Below are positions 23,641-36,089 of a DNA stretch of 64,000 bases, piece after piece. The position numbers were made by a program, and so were the translations under genes. The stretch is from Chiua virens (Eukaryota; Basidiomycota; Agaricomycetes; Boletales; Boletaceae): NCBI GenBank assembly GCA_019787685.1, contig JAHNUO010000021.1, forward strand, positions 186,001 to 250,000, in the 5' to 3' direction. Within the stretch, counting starts at the first letter, position 1, and the number at the start of each line of letters is the position of its first letter. The notes beneath the pieces are model-generated. The model did not search any database, was not told the DNA's origin, and saw only the letters and a program-made list of their open reading frames with translations.

Positions 23641-25118
23641 GTCGACAGTCCTTGTTTTATCATTCACGAATGGTCAGGTGTGATACTGAGCCTCAATGGG
23701 GATATCCGAGTCAAATAGAATGGGCAGGGAATACTAAGTAGTATGATCGAGTTCAATGTAGCGGAAATTATCATTACTCACTGTCCTTCAACTTGTGCCA
23801 TTACGTGGCAGTAACAGCCAATTTCATCATACCATACAATAAGTACTGATGTGGAAGTCATGGGAGAACTTGAGGCAGAGAGAAACCACAGGCAGTCGCG
23901 TTGATAAGTTGAAGCCGTGTAAGTGAGGAAATATAACAGGAGGAGTGATTGCCACTGCGGAGCTTACATAAGTTAGAGTTTCGACCAATACAATGGTTCG
24001 TAAATTCAGGCATCATTCAGTCATCAGAATGGCGGATGCATGGGGCTTACTTGGAGTTCTTTCGGGGTTGTGGGCGCCGTATCATAAGATGTGGGATCCA
24101 GCTGCTAAATTCCTGGACCCTTTAGGGGACAGGTTTGGGAGGGCGTCGGATGTTCGCAATCGCTGACGGATGCATGGGAGTTGGATGGCGTGGGAAAGCT
24201 GGCGAGTGGGGATGCGGCTCTCCTCAGCATCTCTGTCACGACGCCTATGAATGTGAATGGTGTGTTACTTTTTCTGTTTTCCAGAGTTGTCGTTAATTTC
24301 TGCTGCATGCTAGGGACAAGACGGGCGGTGTTTGAGCGTACTGCTGGTTTAGCGTGATGCTGTAACGTATTCAGAGTTACGACAAGATTTTGAGTTTGTA
24401 GGTTTGCTTTCGGCGCTGGTGAATGATGCACATTGATTCCTGTGTGGTGTTTATCATGATCTTGCAGTTGTTCTGCATGATGTCTCTGTCTTTGTGGAGC
24501 AGTTTCGGTATCTCACTTGCATGCATTTGCGTCTCCTTTGCGATGATCACACTTTGCTTGCTTCCCCTGCGGACCGTCGTCCAGCCTTGGTGACAAGGCG
24601 AGTCCCATCGATCATGCTTGTGCCCTGATTGGGCCTATCTCTTTCGCATACTTGCTAGGTCACATATACACCCCGATGAGGGTACGACAGCGCCATTGGG
24701 CCATGTTCAAGTGCCTTGTCGCCGTGAGGAGCATTGTGAGATGTCGAGTCTGAGCGTTGAATCTGTGGCAGAGGTGCGGGCCATGACGAGTGTAGACGAC
24801 AATTTCCCCTTTCCTTATGTCTGTTCGTGGGAGCACAAGGTGGAAAGGGGAGTTAGTGATTATGCTTGTGCTGTATCCTTCACTCCTTATTGTAATACTT
24901 TCTCCTTTGTATTCTGACTCTATATTTCACTCCGAGTCAGCATTGTTCGGGTCCAGGGTTGCCCGGAGGGCCGTTGAATTCAAACTCCCATGGTGTATGT
25001 TCGAATTCTGCCAGGGTCACCCTCACAGTCACAGATTACATAAAGAGGCCTAGGTAAATTTCGTAGAAGTAACAAGTTCGTTGTGGTTTTGGTGCGATAA
25101 GCACTACAGTAATACAAT
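23641..25118 (-). other. Gene-poor stretch with one possible exon
   Basis: A minus-strand frame at 24431-24105 has coding-like composition (NTPFTFIGVVTEMLRRAASP) but no confirmed partner exon. A short plus-strand frame at 24618-24917 is also open. 23640-24100 shows nothing that I recognise. Confidence 0.25.
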
Positions 25119-25794
25119 TTACACCTGTACATATTGATTGACCTTAACGGACACTGGTGAAGGAGGGATGCTACCGGAAATACTGACAGAAGAACACAAG
25201 GCGGAACTGGAAAATTCATTGAAACCACAAGCTCGAGAGGTTGAACTATTAAAGAGGGAGGACCATGGACCTGTTTCCCCGCAGGCGGTTATACCGCCGC
25301 TGTTGTACAATTGTCTGCGGATTTCACCAATCTGGCGATGTGTCTGGTTGAGAGAAAACTGAGTATCTTCATACTGGTTCTCTACAACCTCCTTCATCAT
25401 CTCCAATTCCTGCATACGAAGATGTTGATAATGCATCTTCGCCGTGCAGATGCTTCGACTCAGCTGAGCCAGACTGAGCATCTTTTGGTTCATGTACGTA
25501 TTAACCTCTTGGGTTCGATCAGTGTTGGACTTTGGACACACATAGCTCAGTACGGTGACTGGGTTTGCATTGACTTGAAGAACTTACAGGTGTATTCAAC
25601 ACTTGAGTAGCGTGGGGAGCATCTTTTCCACCGTCTACCGATACAATTGGCTCGGCTGCAGCACTGAAAATAAGAGGGATCTCTGGATCGTGTGAATCGC
25701 TGTGGGGGATGGCACATGGCAGTTCAAAGACTGGCCGAGGGGAGAGGATGGAAGAAGGCGACTGAGGTGTTGAAGAGAAATTGTTAGAGTACAT
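25119..25794 (-). CDS. Small coiled-coil-type hypothetical protein
   Basis: Exon 1 begins MYSNNFSSTPQSPSSIL, is Pro/Ser-rich and ends at a GTAAGT donor near 25588. After an ACCCAG-type acceptor the protein continues with a long charged helix (MQELEMMKEVVENQYEDT, QTHRQIGEIRRQL), which should form a coiled coil. It ends PPSPVSVKVNQYVQV at 25119. Total about 220 residues. Function not recognised. Small coiled-coil genes are common beside fungal transposase genes, so it may belong to a mobile element. Confidence 0.4.
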
Positions 25795-26827
25795 GATGTG
25801 ACGGTCAGTGGAAAAGCAAATAAAGCGAGTCACTGAGCAGTGACACTGCCGATGCCGTGCGTTCAACTTGAAGTTCGTTCCCAAGGGTTGTGGTGCCAGT
25901 CCGTTTGCAGCCCGTAATCATATACTTCAATGCGACATGAATTTAATCACAGCCGAGGCCCGGCCCGTCCAAGTAAGCATGATTACTAGTAGAGTCACTG
26001 CTGTGAATTTTATTCATCTGAAGTACGTGATGGCCTGCTCTTACTTGTCACTGTGTTGTAGTCTAACTCGGACTGCCAGTATCTGAGGGTGCTGATGGCT
26101 CCTTCCAAAAAGAACTTGAAGTCGGAAAAAGGAATTCTGGCATTCAATAAGCCAATGAAAACCCCCACTTCGCAGCTTCCCCATTCCATGGAAACTCAAA
26201 GAAAGTTTCATTTAAGCTGTGGCCCTGCCACTGGCAGTGGGCGCTGCCACTCACTACTCCGATCTGCCTGATCTTCACACTCCACCCGCGCTACTTGTTT
26301 TGCCCTTTCCCACTGATCGGCCGGCCGGCCATCAATAACACAACCGTGATGACCTAACTTGAAGGCAACTGCGACAGAGCAACTTGAAGGTTGACATATG
26401 TTTCACACCGCATTAGATTTAACTGATCCCTACCTAGATCATGATTTTGTACGTGAGGCATGCCCACCGCGACTGCAAAATTCGGAATCATCCGGGTTGA
26501 TAGTACCAATCTGTCCAACATCAGCAAACTGACCATCATCTGGACAGTTTCTGACAGAAAGGTTCCCAACTGTCTAGAACTGGACAGATTTTCGAAAAAA
26601 AATCCTGCCTCTAAACTTCTTCTCAAAATTTCACAAGGTAAAATTTCCATCAAATGAAGCCAATTGAGATAGTTTTTGTGAGCCTAGATATTGATTTGCT
26701 CATGTGGCAAGCCCAGACTTTCAACAGTGTGAAGGCTGTTCCACTGATGAAGTCATTATTGGTACCTTCATCCCCAATTCATCCCGGTCCACAGTAAGGC
26801 GAAGCCACAGTTACAGTCCTGACTCTA
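25795..26827. other. Spacer upstream of the Plavaka gene
   Basis: The spacer contains CACTG-rich words, a GCCACTGGCAGTGGGCGCTG palindromic patch near 26227, and GGCCGGCCGGCC at about 26320. No terminal inverted repeat could be matched to the other side of the transposase gene. Confidence 0.3.
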
Positions 26828-29800
26828 ATGAATGCAGATCTGCCTCGGACATTCCTTGCCACATGCATCTGCAATAAGACATTTACTGATTTGGCCCACT
26901 TAAGCCAGCATCAGAAAGCTTGCACGAAGGGCAAAAAACGGTTGGCTGGCGCTCTCACTATGGCCAAGGAGGTTTATTGTCGTAAGAAGATGCGCACTCA
27001 GGTTGTCGATTCATCAGTTGGCTCGGAAGAGGCCCCAGGTCACATTAACACAAGTGACCCAGACGAGGTAAGCAACATTACTGGCAGCTAGCCACTAGCA
27101 ATAGCTAATAGGACTTGGAATGTGCTCAGCCACAAACATCACTTGATACTACCCCTCTGACCAATGATACAACCGATGTTCACCCTGGGATAGAGCCCGA
27201 TGCCCCAGACTTGTCTCTGGCCCAACGACGACCCCGGCGAGTACATCGACAGCTCCCTGCACGGTTCAGGGATGTCCTTCCCGAGCCCCCACCCCTCGTT
27301 CTACCTCGTGAATCCGACGTGAATCCAGACTGTCCACCATGTTCCACTGTGCCTAGATCCACGACCTGAGATGCACCGGTCCCACCTTCGTGTCAGACGT
27401 TCAGAACTCAGCAAAATGGATTTGGAATATTCCGTGTTTATAATCGTCAAACTCTCCCATCTCATGATCTCACTTCTTCCGTTTCCTATGCAACCCCGTG
27501 CTTGGATGAGGTGATTCCGAAGACCCATGTGGATAATCCATTCCACCCTTATCCGAATGAGAACTCATTTTTGCTCGGCAACTGGTACTGGAACCATGGG
27601 AGTCAGAAGTCGAGAAAGAGCTTCAAGGAGTTGGTGAAAATCATTGGGAGTCCAAATTTCTGCCCAGAAGACGTGCGGGATACTAGGTGGATTGCAATTG
27701 ATCACGAACTGGGGAACCCGTGCCAAGAGCAGCCAGACGACGCTTCTGGGTAGAATCACACCACCATCACCATTTCCGTCCCCTTTCACAATCGTTGCCA
27801 GCACCCCAGTCCCAAGATTTACTCTGTCCCCGGTTTTCATTCCCATTCTTTGTTATCCATCATACGTGACAACCTTTCACATCCAAACCACCATTCTCAG
27901 TTCCATTACGAACCGTACAAGTTACGTTGGCAGCCCCTGCACAAGACCACTGCAGTCTGGGTATATGGTGAGCTGTTCACATCACAAATCTTTCTCGAAG
28001 CGCATGAACAGCTCCAGGCATTGCCTGGAGAGCCCAGATGCGATCTACCTCGCCGTATCGTGGGATTAATGTTCTGGTCCGACTCGACCCAGCTTACGTC
28101 CTTCGGAGATGCCAAACTGTGGCCGCTTTATATGTATTTCGGGAACGAGTCCAAATATATGAGAGGCCAACCATCCTCCGGCCTTAGCATGCACGTTGCA
28201 TACTTCCAGGTTGTAAGTACCATTAGATTATTACCTGGAAATGGGACTGACTGCAAATATTTCTCATAGTTACTGGACGAATTCAAGGATTTTGTGACAG
28301 AGCATGCGGGAAACAAGGTTCCAGGTGATCCACTGTTTATGCATTGTCACAGAGAGTTGTTCCACATACAATGGCAGAAGCTACTTGATGAACATTTTAT
28401 ATCTGCATATGAACATGGATTCGTTGTAACCTGTTGTGATGGTGTGGACAGGCAGTTATATCCCCGCATATTCACCTATTCTGCTGACTATCCCAAGAAG
28501 TATGCATAGCTTCCTTCCTTAACTCTAACTCACACCAGTCAAACAGAGTGCTTATAGCCAACATACAAAATCTAGGACAATATCCATGTCCACGCTGTTT
28601 GATCCTGAAATCACAGATTGAGCTGGTCGCCACTTGTCATGACATGCTGCAATGCAATCTACTCTCACGAAGTGACTCGCAGGAACAAAAGGACAAAATA
28701 TCCTTGGCCCGTGACTTGATTTATCAGCAGAATTACGCTGTTGATAGTGCCAAGGTGCAAAACATCCTGAAAGCTGAATCTCTCGTTCCAACAATTGTAT
28801 GCTCCAACCTAGTGACTGGTGCTTCCGAGGCTAAAGTTTCTCGTCTTCACAGAATGCGTTTTCTGCGCGACTTGGTCATACAGGTTTTGACTTCTTTCGG
28901 ATGCTTGTTGTTGACTTACTGCACGAATTCGAGCTTGGGATCTGGAAAGCTTTGTTTACTCACTTGCTTAGGATGCTGGATAGTCAGGCGGGGACTAGCC
29001 TCGCAAAGCTAGACCAACGGTGAGATTGCTGCAGCCCCAGTTACCATGTGGTTCTAGCCTAAAGTTTTCGCTACTCAGCTACTGCCAAGTGCCGAAATTT
29101 GGTCATGACACCGTTCAACGCTTTAGGAAAAACGTTTCAGAGATGAAACAAACAACCGCATGCGATTTTGAAGACCTTTTGCAGGTGAGTATTGCAACCT
29201 AGTTTGAATTATCTGATTGCTGAGAATCATTTGGTTCAGTGTGCGATACCTGTCTTTGAAGGACTTTTACCAGAGCCCCATAATCATAGTGTATTGCGGC
29301 TCCTGTTCATATTATGCCATTGGCATGGACTTGCGAAGCTCCGGTTGCATACTGACGATACTTTGGACATCATGGAGACCATTACCCCACAATTGGCAAA
29401 CTTTCTTCGCGAATTTCAGTCATGAACATGCTCTGCATTTCAAACGAAGGAACTTCGAAAGGAGGCAGTGAATCGTGCAAGACAGGGGGCCAAGCAAGCT
29501 TCCAATGGGGCCAGCCGCCCTAGTTCACAAGCCTGCGGCACACGTCGCCAGAAGGTATTCAACCTTCAGATGTACAAAGTACATGCTCTTTCAGATTATC
29601 CTGCGCAGATCAGGACATATGGTATGACAGACTCGTTTTCCACACAGATAGTATGTCGGTTTTACAGGTCAGATCCAATTACTGAAATGTTTCAGGGCGA
29701 GCTGGAGCATTGAACTAGCAAAGGCCATTATATCAGGACAAGTCGCAAAAAATACATACCTCAGCTGACTGCCATCGAGCATCACCAAGACCGCATTCGA

Positions 29801-31684
29801 CGCATTCACTCGCAAATTCCATCTGCGCCTCCAGCCGGAGCATCACCCGATGATATCCCAGAGTTCCACCACTACATTGGTAGTTCACATAATGACCCTG
29901 AGGCCTTGATGCTTCTTGTGCGTCGTAATTATGACAATCCAGCTGTTGCGGTATGTTACTTCGTGTGTCGAGCCTCAGGACAAAGTGCATGATAACGACA
30001 CTCTTATTATCCAGAATTTCATCCCAGACCTCAAAGCACACTTGTGTTATGATAGCTCTGGGTAGCAACTAGCGTAGCCGCAAAAGCGCCAAGAATCAAG
30101 TGGCTGCGATAACTCGAACAACCACCACTTGATACGTGGTGCGCTGAAAGAGTTCAAGGATAGACTGCAGTTAGCGTATTGCTGATGGCAGAATCAAGGA
30201 TAGAACTCAGGCATTGCTGAGAGTGTCCTGTCGGGAATCTATACCCTAGGGACCAAGGGGCTTCCTCTTGTAATCGAGGTGGAACCTAGGCATTGGCTGT
30301 AGGTGTCGAGGGTCAAGGATCAAGGAGGTCACAGGGGGGGGTTCCCGAGTGGAGGCAGAGATACTCAGCTAGATTGCGGAGATCAAGACTAGAGTACATG
30401 GGTATCTCTGCGAGGTATTTATACTACGAGAATCGTGCACGGACCAAGTGACTAAAAGGGGTAGGCCAGAAGAGCGGAACGGAATGAAAGGCCAAAAGGA
30501 GAATCGTACGATGCGAAGGCAACGGACGATGACGAAGATGAAATCAGTAAGTGCGATGCCATCGGATGATGACGAGAAAGAAAAGAGTAAGCAGCGGGTA
30601 AAGCCGATGCTTAGTTACGTAAGGTGAAACGCGTACGGATGAGCGTATGAAGATACCTAGGTATCGAGTGAAGCAAAGTAGTACAAGTGAAACAAAGAAA
30701 AGAAAGAAATCGTAACAACTTGCTGCCACGCATAGCAGAGATGCATAGAAGACTCCTGGGTCATAACGAGACTGCTCAGTCGTTCCCGGTCGCTGGTGAT
30801 CCTGGTCATGTGATTATCCAAAACAACCGCATTTATCGTCATAGAACCTTCCATGTGAATTGTACCACCTATGACTTGCACAGGGAAGCTGATGTCATCA
30901 AACCGAAGTCAGATCAGTGTGACATCCTCATGTTATCACCCGGAGGGTCTGAAGAACATCCTTTCTATTATGCACGTGTCATCGGGATTTTCCATGCCAA
31001 TGTCATCTACACTGGTGAGGGTTCTAGGGATTATTGGGCACGTCACATGGAGTTCCTGTGGGTACATTGGTTTGAAAAACTGGAACAGCCCTCGGGGTGG
31101 CAGCAGAGCAGCCTGGATATCCTCAAGTTTGCACCAATGGCAGCTCCAGGTGCTTTTGGATTTGTCAATCCAGATGATGTCCTGAGAGGGTGCCACATCA
31201 TTCCCAGATTTTGTACAGGTCAATCGCGTTCGGATGGTATTTCGGTATCACAGATTGTGGGGGATGCAGATGATTGGAAGAACTACTACGTCAACAGGTG
31301 AGTGTTAATAATTCTTAACAGAGGTCACGAAATAACTTGTTCAATGTCAACGACAGATTTGTTGATCAAGACATACTTCTTTGTTATCACTGGGGCCTCG
31401 CAGTGGGTCATGCATACACACACAGCCGCCAGAATGGTGAGGCTGGGGTGAACTTTAGCCATGGCCGCGGCTGGAGCAACCCGATAGCATACAGCGATGA
31501 GGCATTGGGTGATGAAACATCTCATGTAGAATATTGTGTGGGGCACACTGACGGTGAGGAGCAGGACAAAGATTGGCAAAGTGATACAGAGGAAGAGGAA
31601 ACTGCCAGTGGGAGCTCACCTAGCTGTGGCTCTGACGACTCTTTGTCTGATGGTGGTTGTGACTCCGAGTTTGACGATTTTTAG
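26828..31684 (+). pseudogene. Plavaka-type transposase, broken by stops and an LTR
   Basis: Exon 1 has a C2H2-like finger (CICNKTFTDLAHLSQHQKAC). The body follows the Plavaka pattern: NGFGIFRVYNRQTLPSHD, PYPNENSFLLGNWYWNHG, GLMFWSDSTQLTSFGDAKLW, YPRIFTYSADYPKK, CPRCLI, then the acidic catalytic region MLVVDLLHEFELGIWKALF (near 28920). Later come LRLLFILCHWHGLAKLRLHT, VHALSDY...GELEH, and the C-terminal DILLCYHWGLAVGHAYTHS. The end is acidic and stops at 31684. Introns have good borders (for example 28795-28851). Three in-frame stops (27367-27369, 27751-27753, 29711-29713) and a solo LTR at 30045-30717 inactivate it. Confidence 0.82.
30045..30717 (+). mobile_element. Solo LTR, 673 bp
   Basis: It begins TGTTATGATAGC and ends ATCGTAACA, giving TGTTA/TAACA inverted termini. 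It is flanked by a perfect 5-bp target duplication ACTTG (30040-30044 and 30718-30722). Removing it restores an open Plavaka exon that reads DLKAHL then LPRIAEM. This fits insertion of an LTR retrotransposon followed by LTR-LTR recombination. Confidence 0.85.
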
Positions 31685-32950
31685 GTTACCTTCGATGTCA
31701 CAAAGGTTGGGTTTTGCCAGTATATATATATATATCGCATCTCTTTATCCACCAGCCTATAGTACTATGCAGGCGTTGATTACAACCCACTGGCAGTTTG
31801 AACAGATATTAGTATACCATTTGTTGCAAGTCACCTCTCTCAGTACTCATCGATCATCAATCATTCTTCTGACCGAAGACTTTTACCCTCTGTGGTGTCT
31901 CCTTCCACAATGACCATCCGCATGGACCACACCCCAGACGCCTCCACGCCGTGTCTCCCGCTGGCCTTTGGAACTTCACACCTCCTCTGCCGAGGTCTTT
32001 GACCTTTCTGACGTCGATCCAACTGATACCAGGAGCAATCCACACTCTGCCTACCCCCATCTGAACATGCTAATTATCCAACATGACACGAACGACACTG
32101 ATAGCATTCATGATAAGTTACTATGTCATTGTCGACAATGATAATTCACTCAAATGTCCCCAGTAAACTCTTTGTGCAACCAGGTCTGTTCTCTCAGCCT
32201 CCTTGCCCTCACTGGCACATTGCTCATAGTATGCCAACAATAGGCTTCGCCGTGGCACGAATCTGTGCCAAAGGATTTATCAGACCCTCATTCATTACAA
32301 CACTTTCATCTCTCGAGGCGCTGTCTCACCTCTTCCGTCCACCCTGACCTCTCGCAGTCCTAGGGTATATGTGTTCCCTCAACCATCCTGTGGCGATCTC
32401 ACCTTACCTTCAGGTGGTCCACCTTGTCATTCACGAAGCACAAGTCTCCAAGCTTCCCTACCATGAGAAATTTCCCAGTTCTTTTGTACCTCATGCTTCT
32501 CTTTGTGACAGTCTCTGCATCTATCTCAGACGTCGATGTACCGTAGGTTCCGGCAGTTTTCTCACTGACCGCTCACTGAAGAATGTGTCTTCTTACATGA
32601 AGAGCTCAACAATTCGCGCCCGTATGTCTTATTTGCTGGGAGGCATGGCAGCTATTGACTCGCTGTCTTCGTTGGGCGGTCAAGGAACGCAGACGAGGAA
32701 AAGCTTGTCATCAGTGGTATCGCACAGGAGTTTAGCATAAGCAGTGCCGACAAATGAATGTAGACATTAATTGATGCAATAGATCACATGCAGTTAGATC
32801 GTGTATTACGCATTCAAGTAACGATTGCTTGACTGAAAGGGTTCTTGACATACTAGGCTATGGGCTATCACCATGTTGTTCACATAGAAAATAATTCGAC
32901 TTAGCAGAGGTACAGGGATTGCTAGTATGCCATAGTAGTATCACACTGCA
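31685..32950. other. Spacer downstream of the Plavaka gene
   Basis: The spacer includes a TATATATATATA run near 31721-31735 and several pyrimidine-rich open frames without partner exons. No terminal repeat was identified. Confidence 0.3.
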
Positions 32951-33586
32951 TTAACTTTTGGAGGGATGGAGGAAGTCAGGAATCTGTGACTCCTCCTTGA
33001 GAGAATCCAGATCATATTGCCATTTATCAATAGACTCCAACTTACGGTCGTCTCTGAATTCCTGGTTGACACAGCAATGCCTACAGTTATGGTCCTCCAT
33101 AGTGCAAGCGAGGCCACCAACTGATCCTGCTGCAATATCTCCCAACAGTGTCACTACATGTCCTTTTAGCCCTCTGATTTCCGCCGCGAGCTCAGAGATG
33201 ATGGCGTTCAAGCCAGGCACTGAAGAGCTTTCCTCTGGCACAGGCTGTACCTCAGTGCCCGCACTACTCTTGTTGTAACCGCGCACCACTTTCGATGGTG
33301 GGCTTTCGACATCGCCCAGGTCCTGGTCATGGCCACATTTGACGCTATGTGCCAGCAGTGGTATATAAACTAGTTTTGATGTTAGTCCAAGTTCCTGTCG
33401 GTGACAACACAACTAGGTAGTTACCTTCTTGTAGTGCCCTGGCACCTGTTTGCAACATGGTGGTGCCACCAATAATAAGAGTAACTGTTTGTGGTGCTAC
33501 AATTTGAACTGAGTCAACATCGATTGATCTGCAGCGGTAGTCAACTTACCGATTTGGACGCTGTCTGATGATGTACATGCTGACAT
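32951..33586 (-). CDS. Small hypothetical protein, three exons
   Basis: Exon 1 MSACTSSDSVQI (33586) joins across a GTAAGT...TTGTAG intron to APQTVTLIIGGTTMLQTGAR. A GTAACT...intron then leads to a long last exon (RQELGLTSKLVYIPLLAHSV...) that stops at 32951. The frame is kept throughout, giving about 190 residues. The middle contains LNAIISELAAEIRGLKGHVV, a likely coiled coil, and a short Cys cluster (HNCRHCC) follows. Function unknown. Confidence 0.5.
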
Positions 33587-34733
33587 GGCTTGCAAACCAA
33601 CCGATGCTAGGATGAAACCTTGGGTTTGCTACAACATATGTGCTGACCCGGCTGAGTGTTTATAACCACCCGGGCCGGCTACTCCAAGTCGGAATTTGCG
33701 GTCTCAACGGGCTGTGGCTCGCTAGAAAACATCAGTAAGGTAATACTGATGGGCTCACACCTGATGCGGTGAGGGCATGCGTAGCACTACATTGGTAGTG
33801 TGGCGACTGACGTGGAAGCGACAGCAGTGCCAGAAGTGGAGAGATTTCAATCATTTCATATGCCATGACCCTGATTGATGCTGAGCTTCTCGGATAAGCT
33901 GCCACTGACACTGACTCGGATACTACCTGTCAAGTGGCAGAAACAACATAATGTTTTTACGAAATTCCAAGGTTATCACCGGCGCTGGCCAAGGTTGATG
34001 ATATTACCACACGGAAGGGCTTGAGAGTGTGCAGGCCAGTGAGGTAGTACTACTATTAGTAATTGTCAATGTGCCAAAAACAGCATATTATCACCGTTTG
34101 CTGGGACTGCATTGCGAGTGGTAACGAGTCGGATAGCAGTGCTTGAGGTATTTCGATTATTTTATGACATGGAGTATCCTAACCCTGATCACAGTAACAG
34201 GCCACTTTCAATTCAGCTTGTCACTGCTAGTGGCATGGTTTCAAGTAGCATTGGCAGTACCAAAAGTGGCGATCTCTGTCTGCAGGAACAGGAAGACCCA
34301 AAGATCTGGCGAAACCAAGTCCAAACGTGACAGAACCAGAGGTAGGAATAAGTTCACAGGAGCATGAGGAAGACTAGGAAGACTCAGCAGTGGGGTTTAG
34401 TGAAAGCCATTCGGTACTGGTGATTCAAGTTGAGTCCCTGACTGTCTTGACTTGTTGGGAGATAAAACTGTCATGGAATGACTCACGCACCTCTCATATC
34501 CTCCCTTGGGCTCCAGTAAATGGGCCTCCCCTTTCGATTCACTACTACTGTCTCATGCCAATCATGCAGAATGATCGCCACAACCGCTCATCATCCGATG
34601 TGGCGACTGGTCAGAAGTGCGCACACTCTAGCGCTTTGCAGCTTGGGCCCAGGAAAAAACCGTGAGGGTCCTTTGCATTGTTAGTATCGGTGCTGAACTT
34701 GTCCAAGAACAACTCAAGACCCGCTTGTTCATC
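33587..34733. other. CACTG-rich non-coding stretch
   Basis: 33750-34300 is dense in CACTG, CAGTG and CACTA words in both orientations, for example AGCACTACATTGGTAGTGT near 33783. This suggests a relic of a CACTA-like subterminal region. A plus-strand frame at 34390-34665 is open but unrecognised. Confidence 0.35.
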
Positions 34734-35977
34734 ATGGATGACACTTTGGGCGGTCAGTGCATGCATTTTGCAACATTCAAACTCTTGTCACCAATGGGCT
34801 CTTGCTCATGTGTGAGGATGAAGAACAGGAATCTATGACGGCTGCGTGAGTAAATGTGTACATCACTTTTCATCGCCTTGATCCACACTCACTCTCCAGG
34901 GAAAGACAAGAGTACATGGTTTTTCGTGAACTCCTTCACTTGGCGCCTGGGCTTGAGGCTCGATTGATGGGATCTTCAGAGGGAGAGGTAGTTACCACTG
35001 CCGAGCTGGTAATTTGATCACACAATTTTGTCTTGTCCGCTGTTGACTTACAAGGTCACTTCATCTCTAGATTCAGAGGGGTGCTAGTGGTGCAAGAGCC
35101 AACGACACAAAGGGAATGAAGAGCACAATCATTGACTGGATCACCCCTAAGGGCCAGTCTTTGAATCCCCACATCCCCAGAAATAACAAGTCTGGGCATG
35201 GATTCAACCATGAACGTACTGGCGCTCTTTTGTGTCCTGTGGGACTTGACTGGAGCAACGCTGAGTGAGTGACATTGTAGATTTCTGCTGGTCATCCACC
35301 CATCTCAGGGCTTGCATTCACAGGACAAGAAACAAGCTTGTGAATGGCCAAATTCAGGTAGCCGGCGACAAATGGCCGGTTTTCTTGTATGCAAACTACT
35401 CGTACAACCCTGAGGACCCATGGAATGGACTGCTTCGCAGTGGGCTGCTGATCTCTGTGCATATTCTCCGTCCCTTTAATTTTGCGATCCTTGGTTTGAG
35501 CCCTTCAGATAGGCATTCAAACATATTTTTACTTCCCCAAGCTCTGTTGATCAAGAACCAAAGGCAACACGATCAGGAAATGCACGTATTCACGGTATGC
35601 GGTCTGTCACTAAGGCATCGATCGCCTATGTTGCTACCCAGGTAAGTTCAAGTTAGACGTCTCTGGTAACTATGTATTTCTCAACACATCAATCGCAGGC
35701 TCGCTTCGCACTTACATTCTGAGTGTTTCTACAACAGTATACTGGAGCTGCTATTTGATCCTGATGAGAAAGAGGAGGTAGACCAACTTCTGTTGTGGTG
35801 GAATTGGTATGTCCCTTCGATCTCAGCTGACACAGTACTTAAGGAATGAATAGGCAAGTATTCCCTCTTTATGCGGACATTGAACACGTGCCATCAAAGA
35901 ATAGTGCTCTGGCGCGGATCCGCCAAAAGTGTGTGGAAAATAGGGACCGAGACAATATCTCGGACATGGTAGAATAG
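34734..35977 (+). CDS. DUF6698-like protein, copy 1
   Basis: Exons can be followed from MDDTLGG (34734) through CEDEEQESMTAA, then ERQEYMVFRELLHLAPGLEA. Next comes GARANDTKGMKSTIIDWI, GHGFNHERTGALLCPVGLDW and VAGDKWPVFLYANYSYNPED, then SILELLFDPDEKEEVDQLLL and NWQVFPLYADIEHV, ending SDMVE stop at 35977. Introns GTGAGT...CTCCAG, GTAATT...CTCTAG and GTGAGT... have normal borders. The order of blocks matches the DUF6698 family, which is expanded in mushroom genomes; its role is unknown. One segment (35470-35640) may contain a frame problem. A second copy lies at 39.1-40.3 kb in the opposite direction. Confidence 0.65.
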
Positions 35978-36089
35978 ACACTCTATTTGCACCTTAGTGC
36001 CATCAATGTTAGTTATATACAAAATCAGATGTTCCTAACTCTGAACGATGCGAAACGGGTGAGAACGTGCACTGGATAGTCCAATGCCA

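Noticed and set aside
26220..26335. Plavaka left terminal repeat at the GCCACTGGCAGTGGGCGCTG patch
   Set aside because: No inverted match was found downstream of 31684, so the element ends cannot be set.
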